From positions 380,521 through 444,520 of the forward strand of contig NZ_HG964936.1 of NCBI RefSeq assembly GCF_000613245.1: DNA of 64,000 bases, in the 5' to 3' direction. Position numbers and translations under genes: made by a program. Position 1 is the stretch's first letter, and every line of letters begins with the position of its first letter. Under the pieces are notes generated by a model. That model ran no database searches, was not told the origin of the DNA, and saw only the letters and a program-made list of their open reading frames with translations. The DNA is from Mycobacterium asiaticum DSM 44297 (lineage in GTDB: Bacteria > Actinomycetota > Actinomycetes > Mycobacteriales > Mycobacteriaceae). Shown here in pieces: positions 42,415 through 50,999 of the stretch.

Positions 42415-44072
42415 GACGGACGGTTCGGCGGCCGGTAGATCTTGGGCCGCAACGGCCCGGTGGTTTCCGCCGACCGGAAGATCCGGGGCGCCCGCCCCTG
42501 CCCGGACAGCACCGTGGTGGGCGGGTCGTGCTCGGTATGGGCGGCGCTGAACTGCGTCGTCCTGGCTTCCGACGGTGGCGGCGGGCCACCCGCACGGGTG
42601 GGGACGGGCACCTGGGGGCGTTGCTGCCCGGTGGGGGGTCGTGGCGCCGGCTGCCGTCGTCGCGGCCGTCGGCGCGGTTTACGGATGATCCCGGCGATGA
42701 GGACCGCGGGGAAGATCCACAGCGCCAGCACTGCCAATGCGAGGTCGAGCGTGCTGGTCATCTGCTGGGCGAAGTCGTTGCCGTAGACCGGGTTCGGTGC
42801 TGCCCCCTGAGCGAAGCGCGGCGACATGATCACGCCAATGATCACCCGCGAAGCGGTCAGCGCGAACACCAACCCGCTCAGCCACGTCGTCAGTCGCGAG
42901 GCCAAGACGCCGCCGCCCACTCGCGCCCGCAGCCACCACGCCACCCCCGCCGTCGCCGCGGCGAACGCCGCGAGCGTGAGGTTGTTATACGGGTACCTGG
43001 GGTAATTCAGCAGCACCGCCACGACCAGGGCGGTGATCCTCATCAGCACCGTGCCCACGCACCAGACGACGATCAGCATCAATGCCATGCGCACTGCCTC
43101 GCGCCACACGTCGCGGTCCTTGCGTACCAGCGGCGATCCGAACAGCGTCAGCGGCAGAAACAGGGCCGCGGCCGCCGCCCAGGCGAGATAGCCCTCGTAG
43201 CCGACGCCCGCCGTCGAGGTGTTCTGCGCGATGCCATGGAATGCGTCGATTTCGCGGCCGACGGGAAGGATCCACACCACGGTCCCGGCCACCAGCGCGG
43301 ATCCGCCGAGCGCCACGGTGGCAAGCCGGGATGCCGGAGTGTTGCGCAGGATCCACCGCGATGCCACCAGTGCCGTCGCCAACGCCACCGCCCCGTACAC
43401 CACCGACGTGAGGATCACCGCGGTGTTGTTGACGCCGAAAGAATCCATGCCCGCGGTGGGCAGGGCGTAGCGCACCTGCAAGCACAGGGTGAACCCGGCG
43501 CTCAGGGACGCCCCGAACATCGATGCGTAACCGACCAGGCGGGCGGCGCGCAGCCACCGCTGGTAGCTCTCCTCGTCCACGGTGGGGTGGACCAGCAGCG
43601 GCTGTGCCGCCAGCACCGCCCCGGCGACGCCCAGCCAAGCGCCGGGCCCGACCCCGGCCAGCACCTTGGCGGTGTCCACGGTCCGGATGAATTCGAACGC
43701 GGCGAACCCCGCAAAACCAACTACCAGCAGTAGGTAGGGGACATTGAGGGCAAGCCGCAGCCGTCCGTTGGGACCGGGCCGCCGGTGTGACGCCAGCAGG
43801 GACAGCAGCGACAGAGCTGTTACCGAACCCAGGACTGCCCACAGCACGGGGTTGCTGTTCGGAATGCGGAATCCGAAGTACAGGTTCCAGGGCATCAGCA
43901 AAGCCACGATGAGCAGTACGCCGGCCAACAGGTCACGTCGGAGGTTGCGCTCGCGGGCGGTGCGCCCGGTCGGCTGTGCTTCCGATCGGGATTCCGGTGC
44001 CGGCGGCCCGGGAGGGGCCCCGCGCGCGCCCACGATGGGGCCGGTCGGCGTGTCGTCGCTGCTCAGGCTCAC
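42411..44072 (-). CDS. Large multi-pass membrane protein (Rv0537c type)
   Basis: Integral membrane protein of 553 residues. After a Pro-rich cytoplasmic head (about 1-45), about ten to twelve helices span residues 48-460, beginning DLLAGVLLIVALLMPWNLYFGF. The C-terminal tail (about 465-553) is Pro/Arg-rich ([16 protein letters not shown]) and may bind partners. No catalytic motif seen. Start ATG 44072. The 3' end overlaps galE3. Conserved in mycobacteria but without a known role; the layout suggests a transporter or envelope protein. Confidence 0.83.
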   Translation of the reverse strand: MSLSSDDTPTGPIVGARGAPPGPPAPESRSEAQPTGRTARERNLRRDLLAGVLLIVALLMPWNLYFGFRIPNSNPVLWAVLGSVTALSLLSLLASHRRPGPNGRLRLALNVPYLLLVVGFAGFAAFEFIRTVDTAKVLAGVGPGAWLGVAGAVLAAQPLLVHPTVDEESYQRWLRAARLVGYASMFGASLSAGFTLCLQVRYALPTAGMDSFGVNNTAVILTSVVYGAVALATALVASRWILRNTPASRLATVALGGSALVAGTVVWILPVGREIDAFHGIAQNTSTAGVGYEGYLAWAAAAALFLPLTLFGSPLVRKDRDVWREAVRMALMLIVVWCVGTVLMRITALVVAVLLNYPRYPYNNLTLAAFAAATAGVAWWLRARVGGGVLASRLTTWLSGLVFALTASRVIIGVIMSPRFAQGAAPNPVYGNDFAQQMTSTLDLALAVLALWIFPAVLIAGIIRKPRRRPRRRQPAPRPPTGQQRPQVPVPTRAGGPPPPSEARTTQFSAAHTEHDPPTTVLSGQGRAPRIFRSAETTGPLRPKIYRPPNRPS

Positions 44073-44375
44073 GAGGCCCCCAAGGGATCGAGGTCGGTTG
44101 CTGCGGGCGCAGGTTTGGTCGTGCTGCAGGGGAACCCCCTGACTAGCCAGCTGCGTTGTTCGGTTGCGAACATATTCTCCATTCGGAAGACGCGGCCGCG
44201 GCTGTGAGCAGGCTATGAAGTGGCGAAGGAAATCCGGTGACCATCCCCCTGGGTAGGGAATCCGGTTACGCTGCGCACATAGGGAACCCTGTCGTCCGAA
44301 TGACGAATATGCCGTCAGTGTAATGATGCCGGGACATTGCTGACTGTGGGGTAGTCAGCCGAAGGAGAGCCGTAA
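44073..44375. other. 303-nt upstream region with a hairpin before the ribosome site
   Basis: Divergent spacer. The only clear structure is a perfect 7-bp hairpin gctgact (44339-44345)/agtcagc (44353-44359) with loop gtggggt, directly before the ribosome site GAAGGAG (44361-44367). It could mask that site. No consensus SigF promoter is visible; AT-rich patches lie near 44310-44325. Confidence 0.4.
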
Positions 44376-46441
44376 ATGGACGTGGTGTTGGGGGTGGCCG
44401 TTACCGGCCAGGTCGCACGCCTGGCTCTGATCGAGGCCGCCCGCAGTAGCGCGGTGATCGATCAATCCACGGTCGAGCTGACGAATAATCCCGTCGCGGA
44501 CCTGTCCGAGACGATTGTCGGTACGAATCGCCTGCTGACTGATGAAGGTCACCGGTTGGTCGGCACCCGACTGGTCTGGTCGGATCAGTACGCCGCCGAT
44601 CAGCTGCAGCAGGCGCTGAACTATGCCGGCGTGGCGAACGTCGAGGTGGTCTCCGAGTCGCAGGCGGCCACCGCGCTGCTGGGGCCCGGTCGTGCCGGTG
44701 CCGCGGTTCTGCTGGTCGGCAGCCAGACGGCGAGCCTTGCGGTCCCCAGCGGTGATCCGGATGCGCCGCCGACGGTGCTGGCCGCGACGCCGGTAGAAGG
44801 TGACGCCGGCGCGACCTTCGACACCTTGATGGCGCAGGTCCCGGGCCACGCCGGTACCCCTGACGACGTCCTGCTGGTGGGTACGTCGCCGGAGAACACC
44901 GCGATGTTCGCCGACCAGCTGCAGTCCGCGTCCACGATGGGCGTGCAGATTCCGGGGGATCCCGACTTCGCCCTGGCGCGCGGCGCCGCCGCCGATGCGA
45001 CGATGGCGGTGCCGACCGCATCTCCCGATGCGACGATGGCTGCCCCGTTCGCCAACCCGGACGCGACGATGGCCGCCCCGGCCGCATCGCCCGACGCGAC
45101 GATGGCGGCGCCGTCCCTCGGCGATGCCACCATGGCAGGCCCGATACCCGGTGACGGAGGCGGCGCGAATTTCCATTCGGGTGTCTCCTCGGGAGACCCG
45201 AATGTGGCCGGGGACCCGAACGCGCCCGCGTACTTCCATTCCGGTGTGTCCTCCGGCGACCCGGCGGCGCCCGGGGACGCCACCGCCTTCATGCAGCCCG
45301 CCGACGGCGGAGCGCCCAGCTCAGGCGACGAACAGCTGGCGTATTCGCAAGCCAGCGAGTACGACATCCTGCCGGTCGACACCGACGGCTTCGACGATTA
45401 CGGGGACGAGTACGCCGATGAGTACGAGGACGGCGTAGACCCGGACGATCCCGAGACGGCCGGCATCCGGCCACAGCTGAGGCGGCTGTTGATCAGCAAC
45501 GCCGTTATCGGTTTTGCCGTGCTCGGCTTCGCTTCGCTGGCGGTCGCGGTCGCGGTGACCGTTCGGCCGACAGCGTCCACTTTGCCCGTCGAAGGCCACC
45601 AGAACGCCCAGCCGGGCAAGTTCATGCCGCTGTTGCCGACCGAGCAGCAAGCCCCGGTGCCACCCCCGCCGCCCGACATCCCCACCCTGGGATTCCAGGG
45701 CGGCACCGTGCCTGCCGTGCAGAATGTCCCGAGGCAAGCGCCCGCGCCGGTGGCTCCGGCCCCGGCGCCCGTACCGGCGGCTCCGGTGCCCGTGCCGGTC
45801 CCCGCTCCGTTGCCGGTGCCGATCTTCATTCCGCCGTATCCCGGCTGGCAGCCGTATCCGGGCTGGCAGCCGGCATGCCGACGACGCCGCCGACCACGGC
45901 GCCGACGACCGGTCCGACAACGCCGGTGACGACGCCGCCGACCACCGCGCCCACGACGCCGCCCACGACAGCGCCGACGACGTCGGTGACCACAGCGCCG
46001 ACCACCGCGCCCACGACGCCGGCGACCACGCAACCGCCGAAGACCACAACGATTCCGCCGACGACGGTGGCTCCGACGACGGAGGCGCCGACCACCGTGG
46101 CGCCACCGACGACGGTTGCGCCGCAGCCCACGCAGGAGGTGCCGACGCAGGCGCCGACGCAGCAGCAGGTGCCTACGCAGGCGCCCACCCAGCAGGTGCC
46201 GACGCAGCAGCAGACGGTGGCTCCGCCTACGCAGGCGCCGCGCACCCAAGCACCGGTGCCGCAGGCGCCGCAGACTCAGGCGCCGGTGCCGCAGGTACCG
46301 CGCACCCAAGCACCGGTGCCGCAGGCACCCAGAGTGCCGACCGTGGCGCCGCGTGCGCCGTCGGGTGGCGGCACCAGCGGCGGCGGCAGTGGCGGGGGCG
46401 GCCGTTCCGGCACCGGGTCATTCCCGTCCTGGCCCCGCTGA
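44376..46441 (+). pseudogene. Repeat-rich, Pro/Thr-rich membrane protein (Rv0538 type), frameshifted
   Basis: Starts at ATG 44376. N-terminal domain (1-200) has a Hsp70-like feel (DVVLGVAVTGQVARLALIEA). Then six DATMA repeats and two FHSGVSSGDP repeats (about 205-305), a strongly acidic region (DTDGFDDYGDEYADEYEDG), one membrane helix (about 370-392), and Pro-rich stalk. At 45872-45873 the frame breaks. The first frame ends at 45929 with an Arg-rich tail. The next frame resumes as MPTTPPTTAPTT and runs as a Thr/Pro then Gln/Pro repeat to 46441. Adding one G (cag ccg ggc atg) restores a protein of about 688 residues. H37Rv Rv0538 is one frame. The type of defect is homopolymer-like. Confidence 0.8.
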
Positions 46442-46454
46442 CCCTGCAACCGCC

Positions 46455-47105
46455 GTGTCCGGCGTGACGGTGGTGTTGCCCTGCCTCAACGAGGAGGAAT
46501 CGCTGCCGGCGGTGCTGGCCGCGATCCCGGCCGGCTATCAGGCACTGGTGGTGGACAACAACAGCACCGACGACACCGCCGCCGTCGCCACCCGGCACGG
46601 TGCCCGGGTGATCGCCGAGCCGCGCCCCGGTTACGGGGCGGCGGTACACGCGGGAGTGGTCGCGGCGAAGACGCCGGTCGTGGCGGTCATCGACGCGGAC
46701 GGCTCGATGGATCCCGGGGACCTGCCGCGGCTGGTCGACGAATTGCAGCGCGGCGCCGACCTGGTCACCGGCCGCCGGCGTCCGGTGCCCGGGCTGCACT
46801 GGCCGTGGGTGGCCCGGGTGGGCACCGTGGTGATGAGCTGGCGGCTGCGGACCCGGCACGGCCTGCCGGTGCACGACATCGCGCCGATGCGGGTGGCGCG
46901 GCGCGAGGCGTTGCTGGAGCTTGGTGTCAGCGACCGACGGTCGGGTTATCCGTTGGAGTTGCTGGTCCGTGCCGCGGCGGCGGGGTGGCGCGTGGTGGAA
47001 CTCGACGTCAGCTACGGCCCCCGGACGGGCGGCAAGTCGAAGGTGAGCGGGTCGCTAAAGGGCAGCATCACCGCGATTGTCGACTTCTGGAAGGTGATTT
47101 CGTGA
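46455..47105 (+). CDS. Family 2 glycosyltransferase, dolichyl-phosphate-sugar-synthase-like (Rv0539 type)
   Basis: GT2 enzyme of 216 residues. GT-A motifs: VVLPCLNEEESLPAVLAAI (start), VVDNNSTDDT, and VAVIDADGSMDPGDLPRL, with the DxD-like DADG near 78. The late LDVSYGPRTGGKSKVSGSLKG holds the acceptor site. The pattern matches polyprenol-phosphate sugar synthases. Start GTG 46455 follows the Rv0538-type stop by 13 nt; the four-base overlap with the following gene (GTGA) makes it part of one unit. Substrate unknown. Confidence 0.9.
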   Translation: MSGVTVVLPCLNEEESLPAVLAAIPAGYQALVVDNNSTDDTAAVATRHGARVIAEPRPGYGAAVHAGVVAAKTPVVAVIDADGSMDPGDLPRLVDELQRGADLVTGRRRPVPGLHWPWVARVGTVVMSWRLRTRHGLPVHDIAPMRVARREALLELGVSDRRSGYPLELLVRAAAAGWRVVELDVSYGPRTGGKSKVSGSLKGSITAIVDFWKVIS

Positions 47106-47761
47106 GCCTGCCGGTGACGGCGCTGGTGGTGGCCAAGGCGCCGGAGCCTGGACTGGCCAAGACCCGGCTGGCGGCGACGGTCGGTGACCGGGCAGCCGCC
47201 GAGATCGCCGCTGCGGCTCTGCTGGACACCCTGGACGCCGTCGCGGCGGTGCCGTTCGCCGCCCGGGTGGTGGCACTCACCGGCAACCTCGACAACGCCG
47301 CCGGTTCGGCCGAATTGCGGCGGCGGCTTGAGTCGTTCACCGTGATCGAGCAACGTGGCGACGACTTCGCCGATCGGCTCGCCAACGCCCACGCCGATGC
47401 CGCCGCCGGCTATCCGGTGCTGCAGATCGGGATGGACACCCCGCAGGTCACCCCCGCACTGCTGAAAGAGTGTGCACAACGGCTGCTGGAGAACGCGGCG
47501 GTGCTCGGGTTGGCGCTCGACGGCGGCTGGTGGCTGCTCGGGCTGACGGTCCCGGACGCGGCCGCGTGTCTGCGCGGTGTCCCCATGTCCACACCCGACA
47601 CCGGCCACCTCACGCTGAAAGCATTGCGCGACAACGGCGTCGAAGTGTCCTTGGTGCGTCAACTTGCCGACGTCGACCTGGTGGACGATGTCGTCGCGGT
47701 GCGCGACGCCTGCAGCCCCGGCGGTCGATTCGCGCGGGTCACTTACGCCAACGGGCTATGA
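47102..47761 (+). CDS. DUF2064 nucleotidyltransferase-like protein (Rv0540 type)
   Basis: Protein of 219 residues of the DUF2064/TIGR04282 family, with a GT-A-like fold. Typical segments: LVVAKAPEPGLAKTRLAATVG (near 8-28), QRGDDFADRLANAHADAAAG, and QIGMDTPQVTPALL, then LDGGWWLLGL. It often follows a family 2 glycosyltransferase, as here, and is probably involved in sugar activation or transfer. GTG 47102 overlaps the preceding TGA. Confidence 0.87.
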   Translation: MSLPVTALVVAKAPEPGLAKTRLAATVGDRAAAEIAAAALLDTLDAVAAVPFAARVVALTGNLDNAAGSAELRRRLESFTVIEQRGDDFADRLANAHADAAAGYPVLQIGMDTPQVTPALLKECAQRLLENAAVLGLALDGGWWLLGLTVPDAAACLRGVPMSTPDTGHLTLKALRDNGVEVSLVRQLADVDLVDDVVAVRDACSPGGRFARVTYANGL

Positions 47762-47862
47762 GCAGCCCGCCGGTTTCCGCGAGTCGAACCTGGCTGCGGA
47801 TTTTTGCGCCGCATTTCTCCGTGTGGTTCGGTTCGGCGGTCCCAGTGGCTACCAGTTCGTGA
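47758..47862 (+). CDS. 34-residue open frame, possible gene remnant
   Basis: ATG 47758 overlaps the Rv0540-type TGA (ATGA) and encodes a 34-residue peptide (SASRTWLRIFAPHFSVWF in the middle). It looks like the N-terminus of a larger protein that is otherwise missing. Its end overlaps the opposite Rv0541c-type gene. Weakly supported; may not be translated. Confidence 0.25.
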   Translation: MSSPPVSASRTWLRIFAPHFSVWFGSAVPVATSS

Positions 47863-49201
47863 AAATCACACTGTTCAGCACCAGTGCTCCAATGGCGTTG
47901 AGCGCCAGCCATACCCGGTGCGAGCGCACCGGCAGCAGCGCGGGCGCCGCGGTCAGCCAAATGGTGAACGGCAACCAGATCCGTTCCGTCTCGGCCTTAC
48001 TGAGCATGCTCAGATCCGCGCAGCAGATCGCGACCACCGCCGCCAGCAGGAGCAGGTGCAGGCCGGACCGGCGGCGGATCGCGGCCGGGTCGAATGCTCG
48101 ACCGAGTCCGGCGACACTGCCCAGGCCGATGGCACACACCACGCAGGCCAGGTTCCCCCAAACCCAGTATTGGAAGGGCCGGTCCTTCGCGATCCCCTGC
48201 CAATAGCGTTGTTGCACCAACTCGTAGCCGTCGAACCAGTAGAAGCCGGCCACGGCGAAGCTCACCGCCACCGCCACCGCGGCCAACACGGCGGGGACCA
48301 GCACGCGCAGCGCGGCCCGCCAGTTCGCCGCCGAGGCCAGCACCGCCAACGCCGGCAAGCCCATCAGCACCAGACCGTAGCTGAGGAAGATGCCCCAGCC
48401 CAGCGCCATTCCGGCCGCACCCCCCACCAATGCCGGGAACCGCGTCTCGCCGCGCACCGCCAGCGCCAGCAGGGCGATGCCCCAGGCCGCCACGCCGGCG
48501 AAGTAGCCGTCGGCCGACACCGCAACCCAGATCGCCGTCGGCGCCACGGCCAGGAACGGGGCCGCCCGCCGGGCGGTGGCTTCGTCGGCCACGGCGCGCA
48601 CCGCCACCAGGACGGCGGCCGCCGCACTGGAACCCGCGAGCAGGCACAGCAGGCCCGCAAAGGCGCCCCCGTGCAGGCCGATGCGGTCCAGCCACACAAA
48701 CGTCAGCAGTGCGCCAGGTGGATGTCCGGACACGTGTGTGGTCCAGGAGTGCGGCTGGAAATCCAGGATTCGGCTGGAGAACGTGCGCATCGTCGCCGCA
48801 ATGTCGGTGATCCCGGGCACCTCCCACAGATATTCGTCCCGGCCGGTCAGGCGCTGCGCAAAGCCACGCTCGAAGCCGTCGATCATCGCCAGCGAGAACG
48901 CCCAAACACATGCCGTCGCCCAGGTTCCCAGCGTCAGCGTGCGCCAGGAAAGCCGTTGCGCCACAACCGGACCCCAATACACAGCGGCGGCCGCCAGCAG
49001 GGCGGCCGCCACGGTGCCCCACCCGGCGTGGATGTCCCAGTAGCCAAAGATCGGCGTGGCGCCGGCGTGCTCGGCGAACCGGTCCAGCCCGGTATCCCGG
49101 CGCGGGTCGATGCCCAGGTGCATCCGCGGCAGTGCGAACGCCGCCACCACCAGGACGACCGCGGCCGCGACCGAGGCCTTTTCCCGGCGGGCGATCCTCA
49201 C
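47849..49201 (-). CDS. Multi-pass membrane protein, GT-C-like (Rv0541c type)
   Basis: Membrane protein of 450 residues with about eleven helices. The first outer loop (about 28-60) has FALPRMHLGIDPRRDTGLDR. Loop 2 contains HSWTTHVSGHPPGALLTFV (near 150-168). Such polar loops after helix 1 are typical for polyprenol-dependent GT-C glycosyltransferases, but no clear DxD is seen. A C-terminal helix bundle ends NAIGALVLNSVIFTNW. Start ATG 49201 is 7 nt after the menE stop, so it may be in the same leftward transcript. Confidence 0.82.
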   Translation of the reverse strand: MRIARREKASVAAAVVLVVAAFALPRMHLGIDPRRDTGLDRFAEHAGATPIFGYWDIHAGWGTVAAALLAAAAVYWGPVVAQRLSWRTLTLGTWATACVWAFSLAMIDGFERGFAQRLTGRDEYLWEVPGITDIAATMRTFSSRILDFQPHSWTTHVSGHPPGALLTFVWLDRIGLHGGAFAGLLCLLAGSSAAAAVLVAVRAVADEATARRAAPFLAVAPTAIWVAVSADGYFAGVAAWGIALLALAVRGETRFPALVGGAAGMALGWGIFLSYGLVLMGLPALAVLASAANWRAALRVLVPAVLAAVAVAVSFAVAGFYWFDGYELVQQRYWQGIAKDRPFQYWVWGNLACVVCAIGLGSVAGLGRAFDPAAIRRRSGLHLLLLAAVVAICCADLSMLSKAETERIWLPFTIWLTAAPALLPVRSHRVWLALNAIGALVLNSVIFTNW

Positions 49202-49207
49202 GACAGG

Positions 49208-50332
49208 TCAGCCTATTGACCCGAACCGCCGTATCAATGCGGCCCGGTCCACCTTGCCGATGCCGCGGCGCGGCAATTCCTCGACGATGTGCAACTCGCG
49301 CGGTGCGGCGGTGCTGTCGAGTGTGCGCGCGACGTGGGTGCGCAGCTCTTTCAGCGACGGTGCCGCGGCGTCCGCGTCCACGACCACGGCGGCCGCCACT
49401 CGCTGGCCCAGGCGTTCGTCGGGCACCCCGAACACGGCGCAGTCGCGCACCGCGGGATGGTCGGCCAGGACGGTTTCCACCGGACCGGGCAGCACGGTCA
49501 ACCCGCCGGTGCTGATCGCGTCGTCCACGCGGCCCAGCACGATGAGTTCGCCGGACTCGGTCACGGCGCCGAGGTCGTCGGTCAGGAACCAACCGGGCTC
49601 GGCGAACGGGTCGGGGATCACCGGGTTGCGATAGCCCTTGGCCAGCGTGTCCCCGCCCAGCATGATGCGGCCGTCGGGGCGGATGCGCAGGCCCACCCCG
49701 CTCAGCGGAATACCGTCGTAGACGCATCCGCCCGCGGTCTCGCTCATTCCGTAGGTGCGCACCACGTGGATGCCGGCTGACGCGGCGGCATCGAGCACGG
49801 GCCGCGGTGCGGGCCCGCCACCGAGCAGGATGGCGTCCAGCTCGGCGAGCGCGGCGGTGGCGCCGGGGTGGCTGAGCGCCTTGGCCAACTGGGCGGCGAC
49901 CAGCGACGTGTAGCGCCTACCCGCTCCCAAACCCGCGATTGCGGAGGGTAATTCGTCGATATCGAACCCGGCGGACACATTCAGCTCCACCGGGGTGGTG
50001 CCGGCCAGGACGCTGCGGACCAAGACCTGCAACCCGGCGATGTGATACGGCGGGATGGCCAACAGCCAGCGCCCCGGCCCGCCGAGCCGTTCGCAGGTGG
50101 CCTCGGCGCTTGCCGTCAGAGCTGCCGCGGTCAGCAACGCGCCCTTGGGTGCACCGGTGGTCCCGGACGTCGTCACCACCAGGGCCACGTCATCGTCGAT
50201 GTCTTCACCGATCCGCAAACCGGGTACGGCAGCATCGTCGGGCACCGCGACCATCGCCGAGTCTTGCCCGTCGAGCACCCGCTGCAGCGCGGGTAACAAC
50301 ACACGGGTCGCTGAGCCCGGGGGAACGGGCAC
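49208..50332 (-). CDS. menE: O-succinylbenzoate-CoA ligase MenE
   Basis: Acyl-CoA synthetase of 374 residues that activates o-succinylbenzoate in menaquinone synthesis. AMP-binding motif: VVTTSGTTGAPKGALL (near 68-83), then YGMSETAGGC (near 220), GWFLTDDLGAV, and the C-terminal Lys in RRGIGKVDRAALIRRF. GTG 50332 begins 14 nt after the stop of the Rv0543c-type gene. Longer starts overlap it. MenE proteins of mycobacteria are short, as here. Confidence 0.93.
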   Translation of the reverse strand: MPVPPGSATRVLLPALQRVLDGQDSAMVAVPDDAAVPGLRIGEDIDDDVALVVTTSGTTGAPKGALLTAAALTASAEATCERLGGPGRWLLAIPPYHIAGLQVLVRSVLAGTTPVELNVSAGFDIDELPSAIAGLGAGRRYTSLVAAQLAKALSHPGATAALAELDAILLGGGPAPRPVLDAAASAGIHVVRTYGMSETAGGCVYDGIPLSGVGLRIRPDGRIMLGGDTLAKGYRNPVIPDPFAEPGWFLTDDLGAVTESGELIVLGRVDDAISTGGLTVLPGPVETVLADHPAVRDCAVFGVPDERLGQRVAAAVVVDADAAAPSLKELRTHVARTLDSTAAPRELHIVEELPRRGIGKVDRAALIRRFGSIG

Positions 50333-50346
50333 CGCCCGCAGGACGG

Positions 50347-50655
50347 CTATGCGCGGTCCCCGTTTTCGCGTGCGTCGTCGAGCGGCCAACCCTGGGCGGC
50401 GAGCCGGACGCGGACCCGCTCGATGTCCTCGGGAGATGGAAGCTCATCGGTGTGCTGAGTGATCGCGACGCCGATGTCGATGTTGTCGATCTGCAGGTCG
50501 CCGCGGCGAGTCAGTTCGTCGGCGACCGTCCGGATCTCGTCGTTGGTCAACCGCCGCGCCAATAAGGCAAGCACGGCAAAGGAATCCGTCGGCGGAATGC
50601 CTTCGGGATACCCCGCCCGCAGCCACGCAACGATCGAACTGAGGAATCGGTTCAT
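50347..50655 (-). CDS. DUF3349 protein (Rv0543c type)
   Basis: Small protein of 102 residues of the DUF3349 family. Helical N-terminus FLSSIVAWLRAGYPEGIPPTD, then the typical VLALLARRLTNDEIRTVADEL and DIGVAITQHTDELPSPEDIERV. Structures of this family exist, but no activity is known. Just before menE; the order is conserved with H37Rv. Confidence 0.85.
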   Translation of the reverse strand: MNRFLSSIVAWLRAGYPEGIPPTDSFAVLALLARRLTNDEIRTVADELTRRGDLQIDNIDIGVAITQHTDELPSPEDIERVRVRLAAQGWPLDDARENGDRA

Positions 50656-50723
50656 TCTGCGATCAACTCACCCGCCGAAGATTCAACAGATTCCCATGTT
50701 AAACGCATGAGGAGGATGCGGCG

Positions 50724-50999
50724 TCACGCTGGCTTGGCACCCAGGAAGGGATAGTGCGTGTGGTGGGCGATGAAATCTCTGGCGATGTAGAGCACGCCCA
50801 GGATCACCACCACCGCCACCAGCGCGTAGATCAGCCATCCCACCGCCGACAGCAACGGGCGCGCCCTGCCACCCGCGTTGTTCGCCCCAGCGGCTTGCAA
50901 CCGCACCCCGAGGGCGAACAGTCCCGGCAGCGCCGCCCCGGCCAGCAGGCTGAACAGCAGGATCTTGCCGGTCGCTTCGATGTTGAACCAGGCGTTCAC
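50724..50999 (-). CDS. Small two-TM membrane protein (Rv0544c type)
   Basis: Protein of 91 residues. Helices near 12-32 (ILLFSLLAGAALPGLFALGV) and 50-70 (AVGWLIYALVAVVVILGVLYI). Starts at ATG 50999, overlapping the pitA stop (ATGA), so it is translated with pitA and may be a transporter accessory protein. Same order in M. tuberculosis. Confidence 0.85.
   Translation of the reverse strand: MNAWFNIEATGKILLFSLLAGAALPGLFALGVRLQAAGANNAGGRARPLLSAVGWLIYALVAVVVILGVLYIARDFIAHHTHYPFLGAKPA

Noticed and set aside
44376..45929. PE_PGRS or PPE identity of the repeat protein
   Set aside because: No PE/PPE N-terminal motif and no GGAGG repeats; DATMA and PT repeats are of another kind.
45870..46370. CRISPR-like or tandem-repeat array in the Thr/Pro region
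   Set aside because: The repeats follow codon periods (PTT, QAPVPQ) and encode a protein stalk; spacers of constant size are missing.
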